Notes under the pieces: generated by a model
What the model saw: the letters and a program-made list of their open reading frames with translations, nothing else
Told to the model about the DNA's origin: nothing
The model's database searches: none
Shown here: positions 45,994 through 57,209 of the stretch, one piece after another
Layout of the letters: the number at the start of each line of letters is the position of its first letter
Position numbering within the stretch: the stretch's first letter is position 1
NCBI RefSeq assembly: GCF_043290135.1
Contig: NC_134702.1
Span: 191,674,491-191,738,490, forward strand
DNA length: 64,000 nt
Source: Rhipicephalus microplus
Lineage: Eukaryota > Arthropoda > Arachnida > Ixodida > Ixodidae
Reading direction: 5' to 3'
Made by a program: the position numbers and the translations under genes

Positions 45994-46957
45994 TCAGCCG
46001 CCTGAACGAACTGGTGATGACCGAACAGGGATCGGTGAGGTTGCATAAGTGGGCTGTTGAGGTGCTCTGGCTGCAACGACTTGCGCATACGTCAAGGGTG
46101 CGACCTCCAGAGGTGGTGAACGAGCGAAAGGCAAAGCGTCCGCTACCTCATCTTGTATGACGTGCCTTATGACCGGGGCCAGATGATCTGGGCCAAAGGA
46201 TGCGTTTGTGCTGGCTCGGGCACGCTCGAAAAAATGGAGAGCTGCCGAGCGACCTCCTCACGCACGAACTGCTTTATGCGAGCCAACATGTCGTTCTGGT
46301 CTCCGAGAGTCAAGGCCGCGATCGAATTACGTTGTTCCAGAGAGCGCCGTGTTTGGGCGCGTTGCTTGCGCAATTCGTCAAAACTCTGGCACAAGCTGAC
46401 GAGTTCGGCAATGGTTCGTGGGTCCTTGGCTAACAACATTTGAAATGCGTCATCGCATACGCCCTTGAGGGTTTGTTTGATTTTGTCGGCTTCGAGCATC
46501 GCTGTGTTTACCCGCTTGCACAAGTCAACAACATCTTCAATGTAGCTGGCAAAGGTCTCTCCTGGCTGTTGAGCGCGCTCACGAAGTCGTTGTTCTGCAC
46601 GGAGTTTTCGCACAGCAGGGTGGTCGAAGACTTGCGAAAAGGAGGCCTTGAATGAATCCCAGCTGGCAATGTCGGCTTCATCGTTGCGCAACCAGAAACT
46701 AGCGATGCCGTCAAGTAAAAGCTTACATAGGTCAGCTTAGCCGCATCGTCCCACTTGTTCGCTGCGCTCACCTTGTGGTAAGTAGCCAGCCACTCCTCAA
46801 CGTCTTGGCCGTCAGTGCCGCTGAAGATCGCTGGGTGACGCAGTGGCCACACGCCGGGACATGTAGAGGCGAGAACTTGCGAGGTACCTTGGATGGAGGA
46901 TTCTTCCGGCATTGCTGGCACTGCAGGTAAAGTGCGACTTCGTAGTTCCAGCTTCAA
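45900..46957 (-). pseudogene. element C gag
   Basis: Begins MKLELRSRTLPAV just after the PBS. The capsid region has FSGTDGQDVEEWLATYHKVSAANKW and, after a frameshift near 46690, DSFKASFSQVF, PGETFASYIEDVVDLCKRV and LKGVCDDAFQMLL. The zinc knuckle [14 protein letters not shown] is at about 45905-45960, followed by a Ser/Arg/Pro-rich tail. The same gag family as element E. Confidence 0.83.
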
Positions 46958-46984
46958 AGACTACCCAGCACTTCCACCAAATTA

Positions 46985-47118
46985 TGAGGGGGTTTATTGA
47001 ATAAAACCAACTGCCTGGTTCAAGAGGCGTCAGTCACTGTCACGAGCTCAGCTCTTCGTCGTAGTCGTCTTTCAGGTGGTACAACTAGATACTGTCTCTC
47101 TCCCTCTTTCTCACTACA
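46985..47118 (-). repeat. 5' LTR of element C (PBS 46962-46979)
   Basis: About 134 bp with TG...CA ends on the minus strand and AATAAA near its end. The PBS begins TGGTGGAAGTGCTGGG. The right edge abuts element D inside its RT gene, which suggests that C inserted into D. Confidence 0.7.
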
Positions 47119-49275
47119 CAAAGAATGATGGATACCGTTCTCACGGGACTCAAATTGCAATCATGTCTTGTTTACCGTGATAACGTCGTGGTCTTTACAG
47201 ACACGTTTGAACAACACGTCCAATGCCTTCATGCAGTTCTTCAGGCAATCATAACAGCGGGGTTGTCTCTCAAACCCGAAAAATGTCATTTTGGATATGA
47301 AGAACTGAAGTTTCTTGGTCACGTTGTCATCCATGCCAGCATCCGCCCAGATCCCGAGAAAACCCGCACCATTGACGCCTTTCCCATGCCCGCAAATAAG
47401 CGCGACCTACGCCGATTTATGGGACTCTGTGCGTATTACAGGCGCGTTGTCAAAAACTTCTCGAAGATTGCTGAACCCCTCAACAAGCTTACAAAGGACG
47501 GTGTCTCGTTTGTTTGGGGTCCCGATCAGTGCCATGCGTTCGACACCCTCCGAAACCTCCTCCAGGCTCCGCCTGTACTAGGTCATTTTGACGAAAGCGC
47601 TGACACGGAATTACACACTGACGCCAGCAACGTTGGACTAGGAGCGGTATTAGTTCAGTGGCATACTGGCGTAGAACGCGTGATCGCTTATGCGAGCAGA
47701 ACACTATCCCCAGCGGAGAAAAACTATTATGCAACCAAAAAAGAATGCCTTGCTGTTGTCTGGGCTATAACAAAGTTACGCCCATACTTGTATGACCACT
47801 CATTCAGGGTATTAGCGACCGCCATTCCCGTTGTTGACTCGCGAATCTCAAAGATCCCTCAGGTCGTCTAGCACAATGGAGCCTTCGGCTCCAAGAATAC
47901 GATGTCATCATCGTCCACAAATCTGGGCGGAAACATACCGACGCCGACTGTCCCTCACGTGCACTGGTCGAAAATGCCAACACTGACCTTGAAGACGACG
48001 ACACTTTTCTTTCTGCCGTATCAGCAACCCGCTTATCTGAGCAACAGCGTCGCGACTCGGAGCTCATCCCGCTCATTGACTACCTGGAAGGACACAATTC
48101 CCACCTTCCTCGAAACTTTGCACGCTCACTATCCTCCTTTTGTTTCCGTGATAGAGTGCTTTATGAAAAGAACTTTCATCATACACAAGCTATGTTTCTG
48201 CTTGTTGTGCCAACTACGCTTCGTGGTGACATTTTACGTGCGTGTCATGATGAGCCATCATCCGGACACCTCAGCTATACGCGCACGCTGCAACGGATTC
48301 AACGCTCCTACTACTCGCCACGTCTCGCGAAGACTGTGAAGCACTACGTTCGCACATGTCGCGACTGTCAGCGACGTAAGATTCCACCTTTACGACCAGC
48401 GGGTCTACTGCACCCAATTGGCCCACCAAAGGTGCCCTTTCATAAGATTGGAATGGACTTGCTGAGGTCATTCCCCACGTCTTCGTCTGGAAACCGGTGG
48501 ATTGTGGTCGCTACAGACTACTTAACACGCTACTGTGAAACCAAGGCACTTCGAAAAGCCACCACAGCAGATGTCGCCCAATTTTTCGTTAACAGCATCG
48601 TCTTACGTCACGGTGCTTCAGCTGTTGTCATAACTGATCGTGGGACAGCTTTCACCGCAGAGATGCTGGAAGAAGTCTTGCGATTAAGTGGCACGGAACA
48701 TTGTAAAACAACGGCTTACCATCCGCAAGCAAATGGGCTGACTGAACGACTCAATAAGGCAATTGCAGACATGTTGTCAATGTATGTGGACATCAATCAC
48801 AAGAACTGGGACGCCATACTTCCCTACGTAACTTTTTCGTATAACACTGCTGTTCAAGAAAGTACCGGTTTCACACCTTTTCGGTTAGTCCACGGTCGCG
48901 ACGTCATGACGATGCTCGACGCCATGCTTCTGCCCGACAACTTAGGAATATACCACACGGATGCCGCCGAATTCGCGCAGTGCGCAGAAGAGGCCCGTCA
49001 ACTTGCTCGTCACCGTATTCAACGTCACCAAACCGCAGACGCGCGCCGTTATAATCTTCTCCACAGTGAAGTTATTTTTAAGCCAGGTGATTAAGTCTGG
49101 GTGTGGACCCCTATCCGACAGCGTGGACGTTCAGAAAAGCTTCTTCGCCGCTACTTTGGCCCTTACAAGGTTGTATGACGTCTCAGCGACGTCACTTACG
49201 AGGTTCTCTCAAAAGGCAATTCGAGACGTTCCCGTTTCACCCCGCAAACTGAAGTCATTCACGTTTCACGTCTAA
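47119..49275 (+). pseudogene. element D pol: partial RT, RNase H, integrase
   Basis: RT tail with VYRDNVVVFTDTFEQHV, where YLDD is decayed to YRDN. Connection GHVVIHASIRPDPEK and FMGLCAYYRRVVKNF. RNase H with HTDASNVGLGAVL and YYATKKECLAVVWAI. A frameshift near 47810. Integrase (48150-49094) with CHDEPSSGHLSYTRT, CRDCQRRK, IGMDLLRSFP, VVITDRGTAF and ANGLTERLN, so all three catalytic acids are present. A stop at 49092-49094 and another frameshift precede a VIHVSRLKSYF end. Confidence 0.9.
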
Positions 49276-49506
49276 AATCATACTTTTCGCGCTGTGAATC
49301 GCAGTGAGTGACTGACTTTATTGGTAACTTGGCGTCTTTGTGTTTCGTCTTTTCCTTACATTTTTCACATTTTTCTTATTTCTCATTTAACTTTTGTCCT
49401 CAGAACCAACTACGTTATTCCGCCATGCAAATTTTCATCTAATTTTCTTTTCTTTTTTTGCCTTCATGTACAGCATCGAGACGATGCTTCTTGGGAGAGG
49501 GGGTAA

Positions 49507-49610
49507 TGCCACCATTGATGAACGAGCCACTGTGGCTCATACGCCTTTTTGGGCTGCGAAGAAGAAGAGAACATCTTCGTTGCTCTGGTTCAAGTGAACT
49601 CCTGGCTGCA
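49507..49610 (+). repeat. 3' LTR of element D, 104 bp
   Basis: Preceded by a G-rich purine run. Bounded by TG and CA. The next base is already LINE H (minus strand) coding sequence, which fixes the right boundary. Confidence 0.65.
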
Positions 49611-52600
49611 GGTTTTGTTTTGCTCGTGATAATATGTAGTGCTTTTAGTGTGCTTAGTTAGTAGGTGTATATGATTGCTTTCTTGTATTTTTCAGCGATT
49701 CTTTTCCAAACTGCTTCACTCAAGGCATAAACTTCAGCTGAAAAAATGGAAAAACTACGAGGTACTTTCACAGAAATTGCGCTTTTTGTCATCGCAATCA
49801 TAATATTCACGTGGTTTTCCGTTTTTGAGCCATCTGTGTAAAATTCTTCGTAAATTCCTACATTGGTGCTGGAGTGTATAAAATTCTTGGATTATGTGTT
49901 CTGATCGGGTGCTTTTTTGTTAAAACGGCTGAGTGAAAATTCGCATCGCTGCGACAGGTCGAACCATGACGGCAGTCTTGGTGGTTTAATAGCGACATCT
50001 AGTGATCCATCGGGATGATATAAAAGAGGCAGTATTCCTCGAAACGTAGGACAAGTGTTTTTATTAGGTTCGGTTTGTTGAGGTAGTGTAAGCGTGAGTC
50101 ACATTTTGCGGCAATTTCGTAGCAGCTGTGTTCAGGTGACGACCTTATTCTTAAACCATATGACAAGGTTAGCAATGTTCTTCGATCACATAGAGGGAGC
50201 TCATTGCATTCTACGCATAGACTTTGCACAGGTGATGTTCTGTAAGCACCACTGGACAGACGGAGACCGAGGTTGTGTATAGGGTCAAGACAGCGGATAA
50301 ATGAGTTTCGCACCTAGTCGTAGACTATGCATCCGTAGTCTAAAATGCTGCGTACAAGAGATCGGTAAATACGTATAAGGCAGAGTCGATCAGAACACCA
50401 GTGCTTATGGGTGAGTACTTTGAGCACGTTGAGTGCTCTGTTTGTCTTAGTTTTCAGTGCGTTTATGTGTGGTAGAAAGTTTAGTTTTCGGTCGAATGTG
50501 ATTCCTAGAAATTTCTGTTCTTGTTTTACCGGCATGTTGATGTTGTATAGTTTGAGCGCGGGTCCAGGAAACAATCCTCTTTTTTGCGTAAAGAGATCAG
50601 CCGTGGTTTTTTGGGCTGAAAAGCGGAAACCATATTGGTCGGCCCATTTTGTAAGCCAATTTATTGTAATTTGGAGTTGCCTTTCGCAGGATGATAGGCT
50701 GTAGGCTCGGCATGCAATTTGGAGATCATCAACATAGATGGAGTGCATGACTGTGCGGGGTATAGCCCTGTTCATGGAGTTCATTTTCACTATAAGCATG
50801 GTGATGCTGAAAACGCAGCCCTGTGGTACACCTTTTTCTTGGACAAATATTCGTGTTCGTACCGTACCCAAACGTACTTGAAAAGTTCTATTCGATAAAA
50901 AATTGTGTAAGCAGTTCAGCATTCTTTCGCGAATCCCTAAGTTAGCTAGATCTCTGAGAATTCCGTATCTCCAAGTTGTGTCGTATGCTTTCTCTAAGTC
51001 AAAGACCGAGAGACAGAACTGTTTGTGTAGAAATGCTTGTCGTATTTCTTGTTCAAGCCTAACAATGTGATCAGTGGTGGAACAGTCCTTTTCGTATCCG
51101 CACTGGTATGCGTCTATTAGGTGCTCCGATTCCAGAGTGAAGGTAACTCTAATATTCAAGATGCTTTCGCAAGTTTTTCAAGGCAACTTGTTAATGCAAT
51201 GGGCCTGTAGCTACTTGGGGTTGTTGGTGGTGTACCAGGTTTTAGGAATGGTATAACTATGGCTTTTTTTCAATCTTGAGGCATTATGCCAGGCTCTCAT
51301 ATTTTGTTGAAGAATTGGAGACGTGCCTTCGCGGATACTTGGGATAGGTGTGCCAACATTGCATAGTGTATCTGGTCAGACCCTGTTGCCGTTTTTTACC
51401 GGCAGAAAGTACCCTGTTTAATTCGTGCAGCGCAAGTGGAAGGTTATAACTTTCATTTGAGGTACTGGTAGTAGGCAATCTTTGTCTTTCTGCATTTTCT
51501 TTATATTTCAGCCATAATTGGTGTAATTTGCTGAGCATGATACCTTATAAAAGTGTTCTCCTAATAGGTTGGCCTGGTCTTCTAGTGTTGATTGTGTATC
51601 TGGACTTGTAAGCAGTGGTACTGTGTAGGAGTAGTACTCTCCCTTGAACTTCCTCACCTGGTCCTAGATTTGTTTAGATGTGACTGAACTGTTAATTGAT
51701 AATATGTATATTTGCCATGAATCCTTTTCTGGCTAACTTAAATCGAATAAATCGGGCTCTGACATTTGCCTGTTGGAAGTTGATGAGGTTGGTGTAGGTG
51801 GTGTATCTTCGTAGAATTCCCCAGGCCTTATTTTGTTGTTTTTGGGCATCAGTACACTCGTTTGTCTACCAAGAGTTGAGTTTCTTGCGTACGATGTCGG
51901 ATGATTGCGGTATTGCCTTTTCTGCTGCTAGGATTAAAACTTTGACGAACTCTTCGTTTAGTTCCTCTACAGAAAGCTCCGATGAGAAAACTTCATCGAG
52001 CTTAGCGTTTTCTGTGAAAACTGGCTAGTTCGCGAGCTGCAGTTTCCACCGGCGTGGCCTGCTTGTTAAAGTTGGGTAGGATGGTATGAGTTTTATGATG
52101 CCGGGTTGGTGATCACTAACATAAGACGTGATGACGACGTTCCATTTAAAATCGTTAAAGATACACGATGAACACATGGCAAGATCTAAGCAACTAGAAG
52201 TACGTGAGGTTGGTGAAAAGTAGGTAAAAGCCCCGGAATTAAGAAGGCAGATGTCATTTGATAAAATGAAATCTTCCACGGCTTGTTTTCTTGCATCGGT
52301 TTTGTCGCTACCCCAAAAGGTTGAGTGAGCATTGAAATCCCCAACTAAAATAAATGGTTTTAACAACTGTTCCACTAAATTTTCTAGGTTTTTGGTGGAG
52401 AAAAGGGTGTGAGGTGGAATATACAGTGAGCAGATGGTGATGGTTTTGTATGATAGGGTGGTGACGGCTACGGCCTCAAAAGATGTGTTTATTTGGACAT
52501 CTCGCGTAGGAGTACTGCCCTGCACGACTACGGCTACTCCTCCTGAAAGACGGTTGCAATGTTCGCGGTCCTTTCGGGCAACTGTGAAGCCTTTTAGGAA

Positions 52601-52740
52601 ATGGCCGTGTTTTGCACCGAGATTTATCTCTTGGAAGCAAAAGGCTACTGGTGAGAATTTGTTAATGATGTCCTTTATGTCACCTAAGTTATGAATTAAG
52701 CCTCTGCAGTTCCAATGTACGATAAAAGCCGTGGCGGAAT
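49611..52740 (-). pseudogene. LINE H ORF2: endonuclease, RT, RNase H
   Basis: Endonuclease (52730-52025): WNCRGL, CFQEINL, GGVAVVVQ, CSLYIPP, VGDFNAHSTFWGS, SDHQPGI. RT: decayed N-terminus (51540-51200), then 51159-50314 with GYEKDCSTTDHI, VFDLEKAYDTTW, GVPQGCVFS and catalytic IYVDDLQIA. A linker with DPIHNLGLRLSSGAYRTSPVQSL (50313-50000). RNase H (49860-49611) with FYTDGSKTENHV, SAEVYALSEAV and, after a stop, LSTLKAL. It ends mid-domain at element D. Confidence 0.88.
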
Positions 52741-52850
52741 GAAGTTAAGTAAATATACTTCTTGGGATTGATCGGCATGAGTAAAAGATGATAGGTGATA
52801 ATACTAAGAAATAGAAATAGAGAGAATTACGATAACCATTACGGTTATCG

Positions 52851-54057
52851 CTAACTTATTGTGGTTACTGGGACTTTGTCCTTGTCCTGTTTGGCACGCC
52901 CGAGAGAGCGCTTGTCCTTCGATGTCGATGACACCGGAGTTTTGGGGTCGATCTCCATTGCCTTGTCTGAGGCGCTGGTAAATCGAGAGTGGGGCGCTGA
53001 GAAACGGATCTCAGGCCTTGGCACTTTATTGAGTTTTGGGCCCAGGGAGACCGGAGTCTGCGGGCCCTTTGATGTGCATGGAGCAGCTGGCGCTGCTTCT
53101 TTGAAGGGGGCGGTTTGTGTCACCACAAGACCACTGGGTGTGGTAGCGGTTGACTCCTGAGGCCTTTGTGACGCTGCTCCCGACTGCGTCACATCGGCGT
53201 AACTTCTGTAGAAAAGGTATGATAGCCGTTTTTGTGCTTCGCTGAATGATATTTATTTGTTGACTGTCAGAGCGATCACTTCTTTTTCTTTTTTTCAACA
53301 TGGGCATGACCGGGAATACGCTGGGTGCTCCCCGTCACAGTCAGCACAGTGGGATGAGAATGAGCAGTTTTCTGATTTGTGGTCGTTTGCGCTGCATTTT
53401 GCGCATATTTCTTTGCCTCTGCATGAGTGCGAGGCGTGTTCGAATCTTTGACATTTGAAACAGCGTCTGTGGTTGGGAATGCAGAATCTGAAGTTTATTT
53501 TTAAGTACCCAGCCTTAAGAGAGGTGGGCATTTCACTTGTTCCAAAGGTTAGTATTACGTGTTTTGTGGGCACTTCCTGATTATTGTGACTGATTACAAT
53601 TCTTTAGACTTTTATGACGTTTTGGTCTTGGAATTCTTCGAGGAGCTCCTCGTCACTAAGGCCTAAGAAGTCTTCCTCAGAGATTACTCCCCTGCTGGTG
53701 TTTAGAGAGCGATGGACCAAAACAGTGACAGCTGTTTCTACAATGCTGGTTAGTTGGGATAGCTAAGGCACTTGGTCTTTTTCGGTTAGCTCCAAAAGGA
53801 GGTCACCGCTTGACATTTTGGATGCTTTGTATATGGGTTCTATTTTTTCTTTTAGGCACTTGGCCACAAAAAATGGGAATAGTTTTCTTAGGTGTGCTGT
53901 CACTGTGGATAATGTGGTACTTCGCGAAAATAACTTTAGTTTCTGTCGAGAAGTGATAACTTACTTCGGTGCGATCTCTCTTACGAGACCGATCAAGGTC
54001 GGCGGATGCTTGTGAAGCCATAGAAGTATAAATGTGTTCGGTAACAGCGGCGACCAC
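52851..54057 (-). pseudogene. LINE H ORF1 (gag-like, three zinc knuckles)
   Basis: N-terminal part 54057-53803, continuing with PIYKASKMSSGDLLLELTEKDQ near 53840-53780. At 53480-53295 are three knuckles in a row: CFKCQRFEHASHSC, CAKCSANDHKSENC and CADCDGEHPAYSRSC, typical of I/Jockey-type ORF1 nucleocapsid. The C-terminal part to 52851 is Pro/Ser/Lys-rich. Several stops and frameshifts. Confidence 0.8.
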
Positions 54058-54504
54058 CCACCACAGAGCCCAACAAGGGGACGCGGTTGGACTTGTTGAA
54101 CAAGTCCTCTCGACGCCAGCCGTACGCTGTCACTATAACCCAATGTAATTATCCAAGGTGGGATACCTACACAAGGTTAACCCTTGCCGTCATGAATATC
54201 GGAAGTCAACAGAAGTGAGGAGAGGACAGGAAAGATAAAAGTGTGAGAAAAAAACGAAAATGTGGGAGGAGAGAGACAGCAAAAGGCGACTGCCGATTTC
54301 TCCTGGATGGGTCAGTCCAGGCGTGCCGTCTACGTGAAGCCGGGGCCAAAGGGGTGTGTTGCCTCTGCCGGGGGGCCTTAAAGGTCCATTCACCCAGCGT
54401 TGGCTCAACCCCCAGGATCCCCTTTTCCCCAGACACGGCAAAGCCACGCACGGTTAGGCATGGGAGGGAGTCAAAACTCCCCCGTTAGCTCGGGTTCGTG
54501 GTGT

Positions 54505-54720
54505 CGCTACACACCAAACGCCTACTTGCGCAGGCGCCCCTGTGGGGTACGACCAAAAGCGGAATTTTAAACTCCCATAGAGAGTTATATTCACGTGACC
54601 TGGAACTCCTTGGGGAGTTTAAAAGGCCACGTCGTTCATAAAGTCTGTCATTATACAGGGCGCATTTTAAGATAATATGTGCAGAGTTCACTTCGTACTA
54701 CGGAGTAAATAATCGGGGCA
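54505..54720 (-). mobile_element. possible LINE 3' fragment upstream of LINE H
   Basis: The minus strand at 54691-54600 reads NSAHIILKCALYNDRLYERRGLLNS, resembling the terminal H-I-(I/L)-x-C-x-L-Y motif after RNase H in I-clade LINEs. Very short, and the boundaries are uncertain. Confidence 0.35.
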
Positions 54721-56240
54721 CGAGAGTTTCGGGGGCTCATATGCTTGCGAAACTTCCATCTCGGCTAATTTTTGCTTGCAGTGTGAAGAGTAAGCTTAGA
54801 CGACAATAGGCAGACAAGTGGCGTCTTGGAAAGTGCGGAAGGTGCCCTAGACATGGGCAAAAAAGAGAATAAATAGACTATATGTAATAATAAAGTAAAT
54901 GAATTGAATACAGGGGCTTCAGTGAGGCACCTTGTCATGTCGCGTACAGACTTCGTTCATTTGCTTGGGCAGCCGGCAATCACTTGAAGCGAAAGGAGAA
55001 TTTTGGGCAGAGAAAGTCCTGATCTGGCACCTTCTGTGGCACTCGCGGGAAAAAAAGAAGGAAACAATGGAATTGAGAGAGAGCGTGACATGTCACTGCC
55101 ACTTCGCGGTGAGTTGGCGCCGTTTGTCTGTAGCTGGCTGCCACTACCACAATGATATACTGAAAGGTCAAATTCACATGGGCCTTGTGGCCTGCTCCCA
55201 CGCTTCCTGTCAATCTGCACTGACTTAGCCAGGAGAGCAGCCCACTGCAACATTGCCTTTGTTATCGTAGTTCTTTAAACACATCGTTGGAAGAAACTGC
55301 TTCCACATTAATGCATACCGTATGTTGGATGCGTGTTAGGTTGGTGGCTTGCCTTATTCGCTCTGAAGTGACAATTCAGTCACGGGGAGAATATTTATTT
55401 GCTTCGAAAATAAGCGAATTGGATATATCATTCTTCATTGTATTGACGTTCGCATTATGTAGGAAAAGTAGAAATCAGGTCAGTGCATGTGACATGCTTC
55501 GTGTTACAGTTTCCTTTGTAGTAGAATCGTTTGTTGTAACGATGTTTATATAAGTAGTACTTAAATATAGCCCGAACGGCACCAAATGGCACTCATGTGT
55601 CCCAGCTGCTATATCTTGACGTTAGCTAAAATACTTTCTAGCCCACAACCAACCTTTTCCGAATGGTCAGAAACGAAAGTGCTTGAGCTTCCAATACTCA
55701 AAGCGATACCACTGAGCCCCTGCATGCGATTCAATCCGAACAAAGCCATAATAAACAGGACTAAAAGTTGCTAATGAGATACAGTTCGTCCAGTATTTCT
55801 GACTGGACGAACTGACTGGACGTCTGACTGGACGAACCGACGAACTGACTGGACGTCTGGGGCAAATCGATACATTTTTATTCCACTCACGTATCGAAAC
55901 CAGCAAAGCCCCGGCCGGAACAGCTTCAAAGCCTCAGTGAACACTTCTCAGGTAATTCCGTGCGCACCCAGGCACTCGTGACTAGACTTTGGTTTGCCGC
56001 AAACGTTGCTTATACGTGCCAACCGCCAATCGCAAATTTTTGCCTCGTGATGGGTGCTACCGATACAAGCAAAGCGTAAAATAAATTATGACTGTCTCGC
56101 AGGAGCGTTCGTAAGTGACGCGGAACACAAATGTTAATTGTGGGGGGCGAGCAGTCGACTGGGATTTTTCTAGTGAGTGTGGGCACGTAAACAATGCGCT
56201 ACTGCTGGAGCACGCTTAACTCGGCTGGTTTGTAGCGTGT
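54721..56240. other. no recognised gene; contains a 13-bp hairpin and a short minisatellite
   Basis: At 55782-55814 a perfect 13-bp inverted repeat (CAGTTCGTCCAGT, 7-nt loop, its complement) leads into a TGACTGGACGAAC-type cryptic tandem repeat to 55860. Otherwise only short ORFs. The right end is the 5' boundary of element I. Confidence 0.5.
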
Positions 56241-57209
56241 AGTGGGTCTGGCAGCGGCATGGCTGACGGTTCTTTCAAACACGTGTGCTTCCTGTTGCAG
56301 ATTGCCGCAAGCATCGCTGGCCCGTACTTTCTGAGCTCCGTCTCACCTTCAAGTTTCCCTCTCAACCACTCTGCTTTTGATGGCCCTCCCTTCAGTAAAG
56401 CCTGCTATCCGGCAGGTGGCAATGCGACTGTTCTTCTGACTGACCTCGCTGTTGCTTCACCGGAGTGCGCATGGCACAGCACTGGAACGTCATCGACACG
56501 GACACGAAATGATATAAAGCCGACGCTACGGTCAATCCTCTTCAGTGGGTCTGGCAGCGGCATGGCTGACGGTTCTTTCAAACACGTGTGCTTCCTGTTG
56601 CAGATTGCCGCAAGCATCGCTGGCCCGTACTTTCTGAGCTCCGTCTCACCTTCAAGTTTCCCTCTCAACCACTCTGCTTTTGATGGCCCTCCCTTCAGTA
56701 AAGCCTGCTATCCGGCAGGTGGCAATGCGACTGTTCTTCTGACTGACCTCGCTGTTGCTTCACCGGAGTGCGCATGGCACAGCACTGGAACGTCATCGAC
56801 ACGGACACAAAATGATATAAAGCCGACGCTACGGTCAATCCTCTTCAGTGGGTCTGGCAGCGGCATGGCTGACGGTTCTTTCAAACACGTGTGCTTCCTG
56901 TTGCAGATTGCCGCAAGCATCGCTGGCCCGTACTTTCTGAGCTCCGTCTCACCTTCAAGTTTCCCTCTCAACCACTCTGCTTTTGATGGCCCTCCCTTCA
57001 GTAAAGCCTGCTATCCGGCAGGTGGCAATGCGACTGTTCTTCTGACTGACCTCGCTGTTGCTTCACCGGAGTGCGCATGGCACAGCACTGGAACGTCATC
57101 GACACGGACACGAAATGATATAAAGCCGACGCTACGGTCAATCCTCTTCAGTGGGTCTGGCAGCGGCATGGCTGACGGTTCTTTCAAACACGTGTGCTTC
57201 CTGTTGCAG
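56241..57209 (+). repeat. 5' tandem array, 303-bp unit x 3.2
   Basis: Units begin at 56241, 56544, 56847 and 57150; the last is only 60 nt. The copies are almost identical (one visible difference, CGAAAT against CAAAAT, in copy 2). Each has a 60-nt leader ending TTGCAG and a 243-nt upstream part. 303 is a multiple of 3, so the reading frame passes through all copies and each has an in-frame ATG (56259, 56562, 56865, 57168). It resembles the promoter monomers of some mammalian L1s. Confidence 0.95.

Larger units (their letters stand above)
42754..47118 (-). mobile_element. Ty3/gypsy LTR retrotransposon C, 3' part missing
   Basis: Minus strand. Short 5' LTR (46985-47118, about 134 bp, TGTAGTGAG...CCCCCTCA, containing AATAAA), PBS at 46962-46979, gag 46957-46167, protease-RT-RNase H 45993-43699 and on to 43150, and integrase ending abruptly at 42754 at the edge of element B. 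No 3' LTR is found in the window. Confidence 0.85.
47119..49610 (+). mobile_element. Ty3/gypsy LTR retrotransposon D, 5' part missing
   Basis: Plus strand. Begins mid-RT at RMMDTVL next to the LTR of C, continues through RNase H and integrase, then a purine run (49493-49504) and a compact 3' LTR of 104 bp (49507-49610, TGCCACC...GGCTGCA). Beyond it LINE H resumes in the RNase H frame, so D inserted into LINE H. Confidence 0.82.
49611..54500 (-). mobile_element. I-clade LINE H with gag-like ORF1, endonuclease, RT and RNase H
   Basis: Minus strand. 5' region about 54500-54060 (GC-rich leader), ORF1 with three zinc knuckles, endonuclease, RT, linker, then RNase H up to the junction with element D at 49611. 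Multiple frameshifts. The 3' end is missing here and is probably the fragment at 36961-37259. Confidence 0.85.

Noticed and set aside
56241..57209. Tandem array considered as CRISPR or as a cellular repeat protein gene
   Set aside because: Units are 303 bp and contiguous without spacers, and they form the 5' end of a LINE, so neither reading fits.
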